From Sulfurisoma sediminicola (GTDB taxonomy: Bacteria; Pseudomonadota; Gammaproteobacteria; Burkholderiales; Rhodocyclaceae), in NCBI RefSeq assembly GCF_003865015.1, contig NZ_BHVV01000004.1, positions 36,016 through 100,015 of the forward strand: a stretch of 64,000 bases of DNA, in the 5' to 3' direction. Of the stretch, positions 1 to 9,125 are shown in pieces. Numbering within the stretch: the stretch's first letter is position 1; each line of letters begins with the position of its first letter. Position numbers and translations under genes: made by a program. The notes below the pieces were generated by a model that saw only the letters and a program-made list of their open reading frames with translations, was not told the origin of the DNA and did not search any database.

Positions 1-849
1 CCGCCGGAATTCAACACCGTCGACAAGCTGTGGGACACGCCGCTCGACACCAGCGGCCACACCTTCAACATCATCAAGATGTACCGCAACGGCACGATGC
101 TGGAGAAGGACGCCGAGATCAACGGCTACGCCTTCATGAAGACTTCCTGCATGCACTGCGCCGACCCGTCGTGCGTCTCGGCCTGCCCGGTGTCGGCGAT
201 GACCAAGGACCCGGTCACCGGCATCGTCGGCTACAACCCGGACAAGTGCATCGGCTGCCGCTACTGCGTCGTCGCCTGCCCCTTCGGCATCCCGAAATAC
301 CAGTTCGACGATCCGCTCGGCCGCATCGGCAAGTGCGAGCTCTGCCGCCATCGCCACAAGGACGGTCACTACTCGGCCTGCGCCGAGGTCTGTCCGACGG
401 GCGCGACGCTGTTCGGCCGCACCGAGGACCTGCTGGCCGAAGCGAAACGGCGCCTTGCGCTCAAGCCCGGCACGGTCGCCAAGTTCCCGCGCGGCCGGTT
501 GCGCCCGGCGACCGAGAAGATGCTGCAGGGCCAGGCCGACGGCAAGGGCGAGAAACGCCGCCACGGCTGGCGCGACGAGCCCGACCAGATCTACGAGGGT
601 ACCGTCGGCAAGTATGTGCAGCACGTCTATGGCGAGAAGGAATACGGCGGCACCCAGGTGCTCAAACTCTCCGCCGTGCCCTTCGAGAAGGTCGGCATGC
701 CCGATCTGCCGCCCTATTCCTCGGCGGCGACCTCGGAGACCATCCAGCACACCCTTTATGGCGGGCTGCTGATGCCGATCGCCGTGCTCGGCGCGCTGAG
801 CTGGGTCGCCAAGCGCAACGTCAAACCCGATGACGGAGAGGAGGGCTGA
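1..849 (+). CDS. hybA: HybA, hydrogenase-2 type 4Fe-4S electron-transfer subunit (5' partial)
   Basis: The reading frame is open from the first base, so the N-terminus with its likely Tat signal and any earlier cluster lies outside. HybA carries electrons between the [NiFe] heterodimer and the membrane subunit HybB. Visible ferredoxin motifs are CMHCADPSCVSACP, CIGCRYCVVACP and a CELC...CAEVCP set, enough for several [4Fe-4S] clusters. A hydrophobic segment near the C-terminus (HTLYGGLLMPIAVLGAL) is the membrane anchor typical of HybA. Only 2 bases separate its stop from hybB, which indicates a single transcript. Confidence 0.93.
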   Translation, partial: PPEFNTVDKLWDTPLDTSGHTFNIIKMYRNGTMLEKDAEINGYAFMKTSCMHCADPSCVSACPVSAMTKDPVTGIVGYNPDKCIGCRYCVVACPFGIPKYQFDDPLGRIGKCELCRHRHKDGHYSACAEVCPTGATLFGRTEDLLAEAKRRLALKPGTVAKFPRGRLRPATEKMLQGQADGKGEKRRHGWRDEPDQIYEGTVGKYVQHVYGEKEYGGTQVLKLSAVPFEKVGMPDLPPYSSAATSETIQHTLYGGLLMPIAVLGALSWVAKRNVKPDDGEEG

Positions 850-851
850 TC

Positions 852-1991
852 ATGACAACTCACACTGCTCCCGTGCCCGTCGGCGGGCCGCTGCTCAACA
901 AGACCACCTTCATCGCCGGCGCGCTGATCGCGCTGATGGCGGCGATCCTGCTCTACCGTTTCATCTTCGGCCTCGGCGCCGTCACCGACCTCAGCGACGG
1001 CTATCCGTGGGGCATCTGGATCGTGGTCGACGTCATGATCGGTTCGGCCTTCGCCTGCGGCGGCTTCTCGGTGGCGATGCTGGTCTACATCTTCAACAAG
1101 GGCGAGTATCACCCGCTGGTGCGCCCGGCCCTGCTGGCCAGCCTGCTCGGCTACACCCTGGCCGGTGCCGGCGTCATCTTCGACCTCGGCCGCTGGTGGA
1201 ACGTCTGGAACATGTACTGGCCGTGGTCGGCGAACCCGAACTCGGTGATGTTCGAGGTGGCGGTCTGCATCACCGCCTACATCGTGGTGATGTGGATCGA
1301 GTTCGCGCCGGTCTTCCTCGAGAAGCTGGGCCTCAAGGACCTCAAGAAGAAGCTCAACCGCTTCCTCTTCGTCATCGTCGCGCTCGGCACCCTGCTGCCG
1401 ATGATGCACCAGTCCTCGCTCGGCACGCTGTGGGTGGTGCTGGGGCCGCAGGTGCATCCGCTGTGGCAGACGCCCTTCGTCCCGGCGCTGTTCCTGCTCA
1501 CCGCCATCATCATGGGCTACGCCGTGGTGCTGTTCGAGTCCTGCATCGCATCAAGCGCCTATCGTCGCAGCATCGAGGTCAGCCTGCTCAATCCCATGGC
1601 CAAGATCATGCTCGGCGTCGTCGCCGCCTACCTGGCCGTGCGGCTGGGCGACGTGATCTTCCGCGGCGTCATCGGCCGCTCCTTCCACCTCAGCCTCGAA
1701 GGCCTGATGTTCTGGCTCGAGATGGCCTGCTTCGTCGCGCCCTTCCTGATCATCGGCACCGAGGCGCAGCGGCGCAACCCGGCGCGGCTTTTCGTCGCCG
1801 GCATCCTGCTGATGCTCGGCGGCTCGCTGCTGCGCATGAACGGCTTCCTCATCGCTTACGACACGGGTCCTGGCTTCCGCTACTTCCCGGCGCTGCCCGA
1901 GATCCTGGTGACGATGGGCATGTTCGCCACCGAAGTGCTGATCTACGTTGTGGTTACCCGCCGCTTCCCGGTATTGCCGCGCGAAGCCTGA
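852..1991 (+). CDS. hybB: HybB, integral membrane subunit of hydrogenase-2
   Basis: This 379-residue polytopic protein has about ten hydrophobic segments and belongs to the NrfD/PsrC/HybB family. It exchanges electrons between HybA and the quinone pool in the cytoplasmic membrane. The length is close to E. coli HybB (about 390 residues). Early landmarks are the segment LSDGYPWGIWIVVDV and the segment GRWWNVWNMYWPWSANPNS. It sits between hybA and hybC as in the enterobacterial operon. The ATG at 852 follows the hybA stop by 2 bases, and hybC begins 13 bases after its stop. Confidence 0.93.
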   Translation: MTTHTAPVPVGGPLLNKTTFIAGALIALMAAILLYRFIFGLGAVTDLSDGYPWGIWIVVDVMIGSAFACGGFSVAMLVYIFNKGEYHPLVRPALLASLLGYTLAGAGVIFDLGRWWNVWNMYWPWSANPNSVMFEVAVCITAYIVVMWIEFAPVFLEKLGLKDLKKKLNRFLFVIVALGTLLPMMHQSSLGTLWVVLGPQVHPLWQTPFVPALFLLTAIIMGYAVVLFESCIASSAYRRSIEVSLLNPMAKIMLGVVAAYLAVRLGDVIFRGVIGRSFHLSLEGLMFWLEMACFVAPFLIIGTEAQRRNPARLFVAGILLMLGGSLLRMNGFLIAYDTGPGFRYFPALPEILVTMGMFATEVLIYVVVTRRFPVLPREA

Positions 1992-2004
1992 CAGGAGAAG
2001 AAAA

Positions 2005-3708
2005 ATGGCACGCATCACCATTGATCCCATCACCCGCATCGAAGGCCATTTGCGCATCGACGTCGATGTCGACGGCGGCCGGGTGAAGAAGGCCTGGTCC
2101 TCGGGACAGATGTTTCGCGGCATCGAGCTGATCCTGCAGGGCCGCGACCCGCGCGACGCCTGGACCATCACCCAGCGCATCTGCGGCGTATGCACCACCG
2201 TGCATGCCATCGCCTCGGTGCGCGCGGTCGAAAACGCGCTGCAGCTCGAGGTGCCGCTCAACGCCCAGTACATCCGCAACCTGATCATCCTGGCGCATGC
2301 GGTGCATGACCACATCGTGCACTTCTACCACCTCTCGGCGCTCGACTGGGTCGACGTCACCTCGGCGCTCAAGGCCGACCCGGACAAGACCGCAAGCCTG
2401 GCCGAGAGCCTGTCGTCGTGGCATCTCAACGGCAAGCACGAGATGAAGGCGGTGCAGGAACGGCTGAAGAACTTCGTCGGCGGCGGCCAGCTCGGCATCT
2501 TCACCAACGGCTACTGGGGCCATCCGGCGATGAAGCTCTCGCCCGAGGTCAACCTGCTGGCCACGGCGCACTACCTGCAGGCGCTGGACATCCAGCGCAA
2601 GGCGAACAAGATCGTCTCCATCCTCGGCTCCAAGACGCCGCACATCCAGAACCTCGCGGTCGGCGGCGTCGCCAACCCCATCGCCACCGACTCGCAGTCG
2701 GTGCTGACGGTCGAGCGGCTGATGGCGGTCAAGGGCTGGATCGACGAACTGGCCGACTTCGTCAAGAACGTCTATCTGATCGACGTCGCGGCGGTCGGCG
2801 CCTTCTATGCCGACTGGACCAAGTACGGCAAGGGCGTCACCAACTACCTGTGCGTGCCGGACATTCCGATGGATACCAAGGGCACGCAGTTCGCGCTGCC
2901 CGGCGGCTACATCGAGGGCGGCGACATTTCCAAGTTCAAGCCGATCAAGGGCTTCAACGACGAGTACTGGGCCAAGGGCGTCGAGGAATCGGTCAAGCAT
3001 TCGTGGTACGACTACGGCGAGAAGAAGCCGCTGCATCCCTATGCCGGCGAGACCAAGCCCAACTACACCGACTTCCAGGCCGACGGCAAGTATTCCTGGC
3101 TCAAGTCGCCGACCTTCTACGGCAAGGTGGCACAGGTCGGGCCGCTGGCCAACGTGCTGTGCATGTACGCCGCCGGCCACGAGCCGACCAAGAAATACGC
3201 GACGCTGGCGCTCGACACGGTATCGGCGCTGGCCAAGACCAAGGTCGGCATCGATGCGCTGCATTCCACCATCGGCCGCCATGCCGCGCGCGCGGTGCGT
3301 TGCGCCGTGATGGTCGACATGCTGGGCGAACAGTGGACGGCGCTGGTGAATAACATGGCCAAGGGCGACACCAAGACCTTCAACCGCCCGGTATTCCCGA
3401 AAGGCGAGCAGATGGGCGTCGGCTACCACGAGGCGCCACGCGGCGTGCTTTCCCACTGGGTCGTCATCGACAACGGCAAGATCAAGAACTACCAGTGCGT
3501 CGTGCCTTCGACCTGGAACGCCTGCCCGAGGAACGAGAAGGACGAGCCCGGCCCGTACGAGGCCTCGCTGCTTGACAACCCCATCGCCAATCCCGAGCAG
3601 CCGCTCGAGGTATTGCGCACCATCCATTCCTTCGACCCCTGCATCGCCTGCGCGATCCATCTCACCGACGAAGAGAACGATCAGGTGGTGACGGTGAAAG
3701 TGGTTTGA
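2005..3708 (+). CDS. hybC: HybC, [NiFe] hydrogenase large (catalytic) subunit
   Basis: Catalytic subunit that splits or forms H2 in the periplasm after Tat export with the small subunit, which is upstream of this window. The 567 residues match E. coli HybC. Nickel-ligand motifs are RICGVC (Cys60, Cys63) and DPCIACAIH (Cys546, Cys549). Fifteen residues follow His552 and form the peptide that the HybD protease removes after nickel insertion. The ATG at 2005 is preceded by AGGAGAAG; a longer in-frame start at 1948 lies inside hybB and lacks this ribosome site. Confidence 0.97.
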   Translation: MARITIDPITRIEGHLRIDVDVDGGRVKKAWSSGQMFRGIELILQGRDPRDAWTITQRICGVCTTVHAIASVRAVENALQLEVPLNAQYIRNLIILAHAVHDHIVHFYHLSALDWVDVTSALKADPDKTASLAESLSSWHLNGKHEMKAVQERLKNFVGGGQLGIFTNGYWGHPAMKLSPEVNLLATAHYLQALDIQRKANKIVSILGSKTPHIQNLAVGGVANPIATDSQSVLTVERLMAVKGWIDELADFVKNVYLIDVAAVGAFYADWTKYGKGVTNYLCVPDIPMDTKGTQFALPGGYIEGGDISKFKPIKGFNDEYWAKGVEESVKHSWYDYGEKKPLHPYAGETKPNYTDFQADGKYSWLKSPTFYGKVAQVGPLANVLCMYAAGHEPTKKYATLALDTVSALAKTKVGIDALHSTIGRHAARAVRCAVMVDMLGEQWTALVNNMAKGDTKTFNRPVFPKGEQMGVGYHEAPRGVLSHWVVIDNGKIKNYQCVVPSTWNACPRNEKDEPGPYEASLLDNPIANPEQPLEVLRTIHSFDPCIACAIHLTDEENDQVVTVKVV

Positions 3709-3754
3709 GATGCAATTCGGGGTTCGGAACACGATCGGGCCGGCAGGGTACTCT

Positions 3755-3990
3755 GCGCTGCTCATGTCCTCCGGCGTCGGCCTTCGGCCGGCGCCTCCCC
3801 CTTTACTTCGCTGCGCAGAGCACCCCACCGTCCCGATCGGGGAACGCCGCGGGTGTGTGGCGGCCGGGCAGCACCGGCGCATGCCGCCAAGGGTGGCGGG
3901 TGGCCGACGCGGCGAAGTAAAGGAGGAGGGGCGGGCGCAGCCCGGCCCGGGGGACATGAGCGGCGTCGGCCACCCGTCGCCCTTGGCGTC
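3755..3990. repeat. Interleaved inverted repeats between hybC and hybD
   Basis: The 318 bases between hybC and hybD hold no gene I can support. Three paired segments are visible. 3761-3769 matches 3952-3960, and 3794-3811 matches 3912-3929 (17 of 18). 3886-3910 matches 3963-3987 (23 of 25). The first two pairs nest in one hairpin. The third crosses it, so the two folds exclude each other unless a pseudoknot forms. This could be a processing or attenuation element or a degenerate mobile repeat. Confidence 0.75.
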
Positions 3991-4026
3991 TCCCAGCCCC
4001 AGATGTTTCATGCGGAAGCATCCGAG

Positions 4027-4473
4027 ATGAAAACCGTCGTCCTCGGCATCGGCAACCTCATCATGCAGGACGAGGGCGTCGGCGTGCGCGTGGTCGAGGC
4101 GCTGCAGCGCGACCATGAAATGCCCGAGGGCGTGACGGTCGTCGACGGCGGCACCTCGGCGATGGAAATGCTCGACGAGCTGTCCGACCTCGATCACCTG
4201 ATCGTGGTCGATGCCATCAACGCCGGCAAGCCGCCGGGCACGCTGCTGCGCATCGAGGGCGAGGACGTGCCGAGTTTTTTCCGCACCCGTTTGTCGCCGC
4301 ACCAGATCGGGCTGCCCGATGTCATGGCCAGCCTCGAGTTTCTCGGCGCCGCGCCGAAGAAGATGGTGATCCTCGGCGTGCAGCCGCAGACCATGGAACT
4401 GGGCATGGAACTGACGCCGCTGGTCGCGGCGCGCGTGCCGGACCTGGTGAATCAGGTGCTGGCCGAGATCTGA
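4027..4473 (+). CDS. hybD: HybD, hydrogenase maturation endopeptidase
   Basis: This 148-residue protein of the HyaD/HybD/HycI family cleaves the C-terminal peptide from the nickel-loaded large subunit. The N-terminus VVLGIGNLIMQDEGVG is the family signature. The three nickel-sensing ligands of E. coli HybD (Glu16, Asp62, His93) have clear counterparts at Glu16, Asp62 and His92. The ATG at 4027 gives the canonical MKTVVLGIGN start; in-frame extension upstream would run into the inverted-repeat region. It ends 2 bases before hypC. Confidence 0.95.
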   Translation: MKTVVLGIGNLIMQDEGVGVRVVEALQRDHEMPEGVTVVDGGTSAMEMLDELSDLDHLIVVDAINAGKPPGTLLRIEGEDVPSFFRTRLSPHQIGLPDVMASLEFLGAAPKKMVILGVQPQTMELGMELTPLVAARVPDLVNQVLAEI

Positions 4474-4475
4474 TC

Positions 4476-4745
4476 ATGTGCCTCGCCGCCCCGTCGAAGG
4501 TCATCGAAGTCCGCAACGGCATCGCGCTGACCGAGTGTTTCGGCCAGCAGCGCGAGGTCAGCCTGCTGCTGATGGAAGAAGACGTGGCGGTCGGCGACTA
4601 CCTGCTGATCCAGGCCGGCGGTTTTGCCTTCGAGCGCGTCGAGCCGGAGCGTGCCGAGGAGTCGCTGGCGCTGATGTGCGACCTGCTCGAGCATCCGGAC
4701 AGCGCCCGGCAACTGGGGCTTGACCAAGATGCTGCTGATTCATGA
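4476..4745 (+). CDS. hypC: HypC/HybG-family hydrogenase maturation chaperone (first copy)
   Basis: 89 residues starting MCLAAPSKVIEV. HypC-family proteins use the N-terminal Cys2 to carry the Fe(CN)2CO unit with HypD and then bind the large-subunit precursor. Its position directly behind hybC-hybD and before hybE resembles hybG of E. coli, a HypC paralogue dedicated to hydrogenase-2. A second, shorter HypC is encoded at 8678. The 3' end overlaps hybE by 17 bases. The division of labour between the two copies is inference. Confidence 0.93.
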   Translation: MCLAAPSKVIEVRNGIALTECFGQQREVSLLLMEEDVAVGDYLLIQAGGFAFERVEPERAEESLALMCDLLEHPDSARQLGLDQDAADS

Positions 4746-5211
4746 GCGCGATCCGGCCGCGCTCGTCGCCTCGGCCTATCGTCGCATCGAGCGCGAGCGC
4801 ATGGCGGGCCTGCCGGTCCACAACGAGGAACTCGCGGTCGAGACCGTAGGCTTCCAGCGCTGGGCCGATCACTGGCTCGGCATCGTCATCGCCCCCTGGT
4901 GCATGAGCCTGCTGCTGCTGCCGGGCAGCGCCGGCACCTGGATCGCGGCGACCGAAAACGCACGCATCTTCCACCGCTTCCCCGCCGGCGACTTCGCCTT
5001 CCTCGGCAGTGAAGAACCCGAGATCGGCGAATACCAGAGTTGCGCGCTGTTCTCGCCGATGTCGCAATTCGCCAGCCAGTCCGATGCCGTGCTGACGGCG
5101 CACGCGGCGCTGCTCGCGCTGATCCGTGCTCCGGAGGAGCCTGCCTCGCAGCTGGCACAAAAGGCGCTATCCTCTCCGGCTCGACGCAAATTCCTGACCG
5201 GCAATGCATGA
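4729..5211 (+). CDS. hybE: HybE/HupJ-type hydrogenase assembly chaperone
   Basis: About 160 residues beginning MLLIHERDPAALVASAYRRI, matching the HybE family, which in E. coli binds small and large subunit precursors and prevents premature Tat export. The conserved core around WLGIVIAPWCMSLLLLPG is present. I take the ATG at 4729; a TTG at 4720 would add three residues (M-T-K), and both overlap the end of hypC. The 3' end overlaps hypA by 8 bases, so translation is probably coupled. Confidence 0.82.
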   Translation: MLLIHERDPAALVASAYRRIERERMAGLPVHNEELAVETVGFQRWADHWLGIVIAPWCMSLLLLPGSAGTWIAATENARIFHRFPAGDFAFLGSEEPEIGEYQSCALFSPMSQFASQSDAVLTAHAALLALIRAPEEPASQLAQKALSSPARRKFLTGNA

Positions 5212-5545
5212 AATGAGTCTGGCCGAAGGCATCCTCGACCTGATCGAGGATGCCGCGCGGCGCGAGGGGTTCGGCAGGGTAAGGACGGTCTTCCTGGAAA
5301 TCGGCCGTCTCTCCAGCGTGGAGCCCGAGGCGATGGCCTTCTGCTTCGACGCCGTGGCGCGCGACAGCATCGCGGCCGGCGCGCGGCTGGAAATCATCGC
5401 CGTGCCGGGCACGGGCTTCTGTCTCGACTGCGGCCGCGAAACGATGCTCGAGGCGGTGTACGATCCGTGCGAACATTGCGGCGTCGCGCCGGTCAGAGTA
5501 ACCGGCGGCACCGAGATGCGGGTCCGCGAACTCGATGTGGAGTGA
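5204..5545 (+). CDS. hypA: HypA, nickel insertion zinc metallochaperone
   Basis: 113 residues starting MHEMSLAEGIL. His2 is the nickel ligand of the family. Two CxxC pairs (Cys73/Cys76 in CLDC, Cys89/Cys92 in CEHC) form the structural zinc site. HypA delivers nickel to the large subunit together with HypB. The gene overlaps hybE at its 5' end, and its stop abuts the hypB start codon directly (TGA at 5543, ATG at 5546). Confidence 0.95.
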   Translation: MHEMSLAEGILDLIEDAARREGFGRVRTVFLEIGRLSSVEPEAMAFCFDAVARDSIAAGARLEIIAVPGTGFCLDCGRETMLEAVYDPCEHCGVAPVRVTGGTEMRVRELDVE

Positions 5546-6409
5546 ATGACGATGTGCACGACGTGCGGCTGCGGCCAGGGTGAAACGAAAATCGACGGAC
5601 AGGCGGTGCCTGATCCTGAGCATGGGCACGAGCACACTCATGCCGACGGCACCATCCACAGCCATCCCCACGACCATGCCCACGGCGAAGGCCACGACCA
5701 TGGCCACGCGCATGCCTACGTTCCCGCCCACAGCCATGCCCCGGGCGTGCCGCAGTCGCGCCGCGTGCAGATCGAGCAGGACATCCTCGCCAAGAACGAC
5801 GCCTACGCCCGCGAGAACCGCGCCTTCCTCGCCGGCCGCCGCGTCTTCGCGCTGAACCTCGTCTCCAGTCCGGGCTCGGGCAAGACCACGCTGCTGGTCA
5901 AGACCATAGCGGCGCTCAAGGGCGGCAGGACCGTCGCGGTGATCGAGGGCGACCAGCAGACCAGCCAGGACGCCGAGCGGATCAGGGCCACCGGCGCGAG
6001 CGCAATACAAATCAACACCGGCAAGGGCTGCCATCTCGACGCCCACATGGTCGGCCACGCGATCCAGCAGCTCGATCCGGCGGCCCAATCGCTGCTGATG
6101 ATCGAGAACGTCGGCAACCTCGTCTGCCCCGCGGCCTTCGACCTCGGCGAGGCGCACAAGGTCGTGGTGCTCTCGGTGACCGAGGGCGAGGACAAGCCGA
6201 TCAAGTACCCCGACATGTTCCGCGCGGCGACGCTGATGCTGCTCAACAAGTGCGACCTGCTGCCGCATCTCGATTTCGACGTCGATCAGGCGATCGCCTA
6301 CGCCCGCCGCGTCAATCCCGAGATCGAGGTTCTGCGCGTCTCGGCGCGCAGCGGCGAAGGCATGGCCGGCTGGCTGGACTGGATCGAAAGCCACGCCGCC
6401 GCCAAATGA
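5546..6409 (+). CDS. hypB: HypB, nickel-binding GTPase for hydrogenase maturation
   Basis: 287 residues. The N-terminal CTTCGCG (residues 4-10) is the high-affinity nickel site. Residues 26-64 contain about 15 histidines, a nickel-storage stretch seen in rhizobial and Ralstonia HypB but missing in E. coli. The P-loop SSPGSGKTT lies at residues 107-115, and [10 protein letters not shown] carries the GTPase-domain metal site. A second ATG at 5552 would give MCTTCGCG directly, which is equally plausible. The stop overlaps the hypF start (ATGA). Confidence 0.96.
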   Translation: MTMCTTCGCGQGETKIDGQAVPDPEHGHEHTHADGTIHSHPHDHAHGEGHDHGHAHAYVPAHSHAPGVPQSRRVQIEQDILAKNDAYARENRAFLAGRRVFALNLVSSPGSGKTTLLVKTIAALKGGRTVAVIEGDQQTSQDAERIRATGASAIQINTGKGCHLDAHMVGHAIQQLDPAAQSLLMIENVGNLVCPAAFDLGEAHKVVVLSVTEGEDKPIKYPDMFRAATLMLLNKCDLLPHLDFDVDQAIAYARRVNPEIEVLRVSARSGEGMAGWLDWIESHAAAK

Positions 6410-8676
6410 CGGCGGTCCGCATCCGGGTTTGCGGCATCGTCCAGGGCGTCGGCTACCGGCCCTTCGTCTGGCGTCTCGCCACTGAACTGGGCATCCTCGG
6501 CTGGGTCCGCAACGACGCGCAGGGCGTCGAGATCGCGGCCGAAGGCGACGGCGTCGAGCGCTTCGTCGAACGGCTGAAAAGCGAGGCGCCGCCGCTGGCG
6601 CGGGTCGACAGCGTCACGGCGAGCGTGGCGGCGATCGAGGGCCATGTCGACTTCCTCATTGCCCACACCGAGGCCAGCGGCCGCGCCGCCACCGCCATCG
6701 GCCCCGACAGCGCCGTCTGCGGCGACTGCCTCGCCGACATGTTCGGGCCGGAAAATCGGCGCTGGCGCTACGCCTTCACCAACTGCACTCACTGCGGCCC
6801 GCGCTACACCATCACCCGCAATCTCCCCTACGACCGGCCGCAGACCAGCATGGCGGGATTCGTCATGTGCCCGGACTGCCGCGCCGAGTACGACTCGCCG
6901 GCGGACCGCCGCTTCCACGCCCAGCCCAATGCCTGTCCGGCTTGCGGGCCCCGGCTCGCGCTGGTGGAGGCGGGCGGCGCCACCCTCGCCGGCGACGCGA
7001 TCACCGCGACGCTGCGGCTGCTGCGGGATGGCAAGATCGTCGCCATCAAGGGCCTCGGCGGCTACCACCTCGCCTGCGACGCCACCAACGCGGCTGCCGT
7101 CGCCGCCCTGCGCAGCCGCAAGCAGCGCGAGGAGAAGCCCTTCGCGGCCATGCTCGCCAATGTCGCGAGCATCGCCCCCTACGCCGCGGCGAGCGAAGCG
7201 GAGCGTGCGCTGCTCGAATCGGCCGAGCGGCCCATCGTGCTCCTGCACAAGGCCGCCGGCGCCGATGCTCGACTGGCCGGCATCGCCCCCGGGCTGGCCT
7301 GGCTCGGCGTGATGCTGCCCTACACGCCGCTGCAGTGGCTGCTGTTCCACGAGGCCGCCGGGCAGCCCGCGGGCATCGACTGGGTGGCCGCGCCGCAGCC
7401 GCTGGCGCTGGTGATGACCAGCGCCAACCCGGGTGGCGAGCCCATCGTGCGCGACGACGACGAAGCGCTGCGGCGGCTCGCCGGCATCGCCGACGCCTTC
7501 CTCACCCACGACCGCGCCATCGTCACGCGCTGCGACGACAGCGTACTGCGGTTGCCCGGTCCGCAGTTCATTCGCAGGGCGCGTGGTTTCACCCCCAGGG
7601 CGATCAGGCTGGCGAGCGCCGGTCCGTCGGTGCTCGCGGTCGGCGGCTATCTCAAGAATACCGTCTGCCTCACCCGCGACGACGAAGCCTTCGTTTCCCA
7701 GCACATCGGCGACCTCGACAACGCACCGTCCTGCGCCATGCTGGAGGAGACGGTCGAACGCCTGATCGACCTGCTCGAGATCGAGCCCACGGTCGTCGCC
7801 CACGACCTGCATCCGGATTTCTTCAGCAGCCGTTATGCCGCGACCTTCGCGGCCGAGCGCGGGCTGCCGCTCGTGCCCGTGCAGCACCACCATGCCCATA
7901 TCGCGGCCATCGCCGCCGAGCATGGCATCGGGCAACCCCTGCTCGGCCTCGCGCTCGACGGCGTCGGACTGGGGACGGACAAAGGCATCTGGGGCGGCGA
8001 ACTGTTGCGCGTCGATGGCAGGCAATTCGAACGGCTCGGCCACCTCCGCGAAATTCGCCTGCCCGGCGGCGACCGCGCCGCGCGCGAACCCTGGCGCATG
8101 GCGGCGGCGGCGCTGCATCTGCTCGGTCGCGGCGACGAGATCGAACAACGCTACTCCGGCAAGGCGTCGCTGCGTCAGATGCTCGAACGCGGTGTGAACT
8201 CCCCGCCGACCTCGAGCTGCGGCCGCTGGTTCGACGCGGCGGCAGGCCTGCTCGGCGTGCGCGATGTCGCCGCCTTCGAGGGGCAGGCGGCGATGCTGCT
8301 GGAGGGGCTGGCCGAGGTTCATGGCGCGGTGGCACCGCTGGCGGATGGCTACGCTATCGATGCGGCGGGGGCGCTCGATCTCGCGCCGCTGCTGGCGCGG
8401 CTATGCGACGAAAAGGACGCCGGCTTTGGCGCCGCACTTTTCCACGCCACGCTGGCGCAGGCGCTGGCAAAATGGACGCTGCAGTCCGCGATGGCGACCG
8501 GCATCAGGCGCGTGGCGCTGGGCGGCGGCTGCTTCCTCAACCGGATACTGGCCGCCGGCGTGCGCCGCGCGCTCGAGGATGCCGGCATCGAGGTGCTGGA
8601 AGCGCGGCAGGTGCCGCCCAACGATGGTGGCCTGAGCCTCGGCCAGGCCTGGATCGCAATGAAAGGTAAAGACTGA
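6406..8676 (+). CDS. hypF: HypF, carbamoyltransferase for cyanide ligand synthesis
   Basis: 756 residues with the full HypF architecture. An acylphosphatase domain ([15 protein letters not shown], residues 8-22) is followed by four CxxC zinc-finger pairs (Cys105/108, 127/130, 155/158, 177/180). A YrdC-like domain begins near residue 200, and a Kae1-like C-terminal domain carries the [10 protein letters not shown] metal motif. HypF makes the thiocarboxamide on HypE from carbamoyl phosphate. The start at 6406 overlaps the hypB stop; longer in-frame starts inside hypB lack support. HypC copy two begins 1 base after its stop. Confidence 0.97.
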   Translation: MTAVRIRVCGIVQGVGYRPFVWRLATELGILGWVRNDAQGVEIAAEGDGVERFVERLKSEAPPLARVDSVTASVAAIEGHVDFLIAHTEASGRAATAIGPDSAVCGDCLADMFGPENRRWRYAFTNCTHCGPRYTITRNLPYDRPQTSMAGFVMCPDCRAEYDSPADRRFHAQPNACPACGPRLALVEAGGATLAGDAITATLRLLRDGKIVAIKGLGGYHLACDATNAAAVAALRSRKQREEKPFAAMLANVASIAPYAAASEAERALLESAERPIVLLHKAAGADARLAGIAPGLAWLGVMLPYTPLQWLLFHEAAGQPAGIDWVAAPQPLALVMTSANPGGEPIVRDDDEALRRLAGIADAFLTHDRAIVTRCDDSVLRLPGPQFIRRARGFTPRAIRLASAGPSVLAVGGYLKNTVCLTRDDEAFVSQHIGDLDNAPSCAMLEETVERLIDLLEIEPTVVAHDLHPDFFSSRYAATFAAERGLPLVPVQHHHAHIAAIAAEHGIGQPLLGLALDGVGLGTDKGIWGGELLRVDGRQFERLGHLREIRLPGGDRAAREPWRMAAAALHLLGRGDEIEQRYSGKASLRQMLERGVNSPPTSSCGRWFDAAAGLLGVRDVAAFEGQAAMLLEGLAEVHGAVAPLADGYAIDAAGALDLAPLLARLCDEKDAGFGAALFHATLAQALAKWTLQSAMATGIRRVALGGGCFLNRILAAGVRRALEDAGIEVLEARQVPPNDGGLSLGQAWIAMKGKD

Positions 8677-8677
8677 C

Positions 8678-8905
8678 ATGTGCCTCGCCATACCCGCCAA
8701 AGTCGTCGAACTGCTGCCGGACGACCAGGCCGTGATCGATCTCGGCGGTGTGCGCAAGGAAATCTCGCTGGCCCTGGTCAGCGATGTCGCGGTGAACGAC
8801 TACGTCATCGTCCATGTCGGCTATGCGCTGAACAAGCTCGACCAGGACGAGGCCGAGAAGACTTTGGCGCTGTTCGCCGAGATCGGGCAAGTGGCGGCCG
8901 CATGA
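8678..8905 (+). CDS. hypC: HypC hydrogenase maturation chaperone (second copy)
   Basis: 75 residues, MCLAIPAKVVELLPDDQAVIDL, a canonical HypC with the essential Cys2 and the length of E. coli HypC (about 90) minus a short tail. It differs from the copy at 4476 (MCLAAPSKV...), so the locus encodes two paralogues. Its stop codon lies in GGCGGCCGCATGA. The same string forms the start of hypD 218 bases later, because a tandem repeat separates the two genes. Confidence 0.94.
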   Translation: MCLAIPAKVVELLPDDQAVIDLGGVRKEISLALVSDVAVNDYVIVHVGYALNKLDQDEAEKTLALFAEIGQVAAA

Positions 8906-9125
8906 GCAGGAAGCAGGGGCCCCGCCGCGCGGGGATGCGACCGCCCGCGATTGCGGCCTGCCGCCGACAACGCGGTGGATCCAGTTGCCACGATGATCCG
9001 GAGGCGGCCGCATGAGCAGGAAGCAGGGGCCCCGCCGCGCGGGGATGCGACCGCCCGCGATTGCGGCCTGCCGCCGACAACGCGGCGGGACGGTACGCGA
9101 TAACGGTTCGGAGGCGGCCGCATGA
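8893..9125. repeat. 110-bp tandem repeat at the hypC-hypD junction
   Basis: An 83-bp block occurs at 8893-8975 and again at 9003-9085 without any mismatch. Each copy is followed by a different 27-base spacer, giving an exact 110-base period. A third partial copy, GGCGGCCGCATGA, begins at 9113 and includes the hypD start codon. The first copy includes the hypC stop. The block is very GC-rich with internal palindromes (GGGGCCCC). It looks as if an ancestral ATGA overlap was pulled apart by duplication or insertion. Confidence 0.9.

Noticed and set aside
3710..4030. Small open frames on both strands in the hybC-hybD gap
   Set aside because: They read through the inverted repeats and resemble each other only because the DNA is palindromic.
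1954..4302. Long open frame antisense to hybC and hybD
   Set aside because: It covers two strongly supported sense genes and shows no recognisable domain.
4720..4728. TTG start for hybE at 4720
   Set aside because: The ATG at 4729 fits as well and needs no rare start codon; the three-residue difference cannot be decided from sequence.
9086..9112. Second spacer of the 110-bp repeat (GGGACGGTACGCGATAACGG) as a fifth copy of the GGGATACCGT family
   Set aside because: Only GGACGGTA-like bases match the core, fewer than in the four accepted copies.
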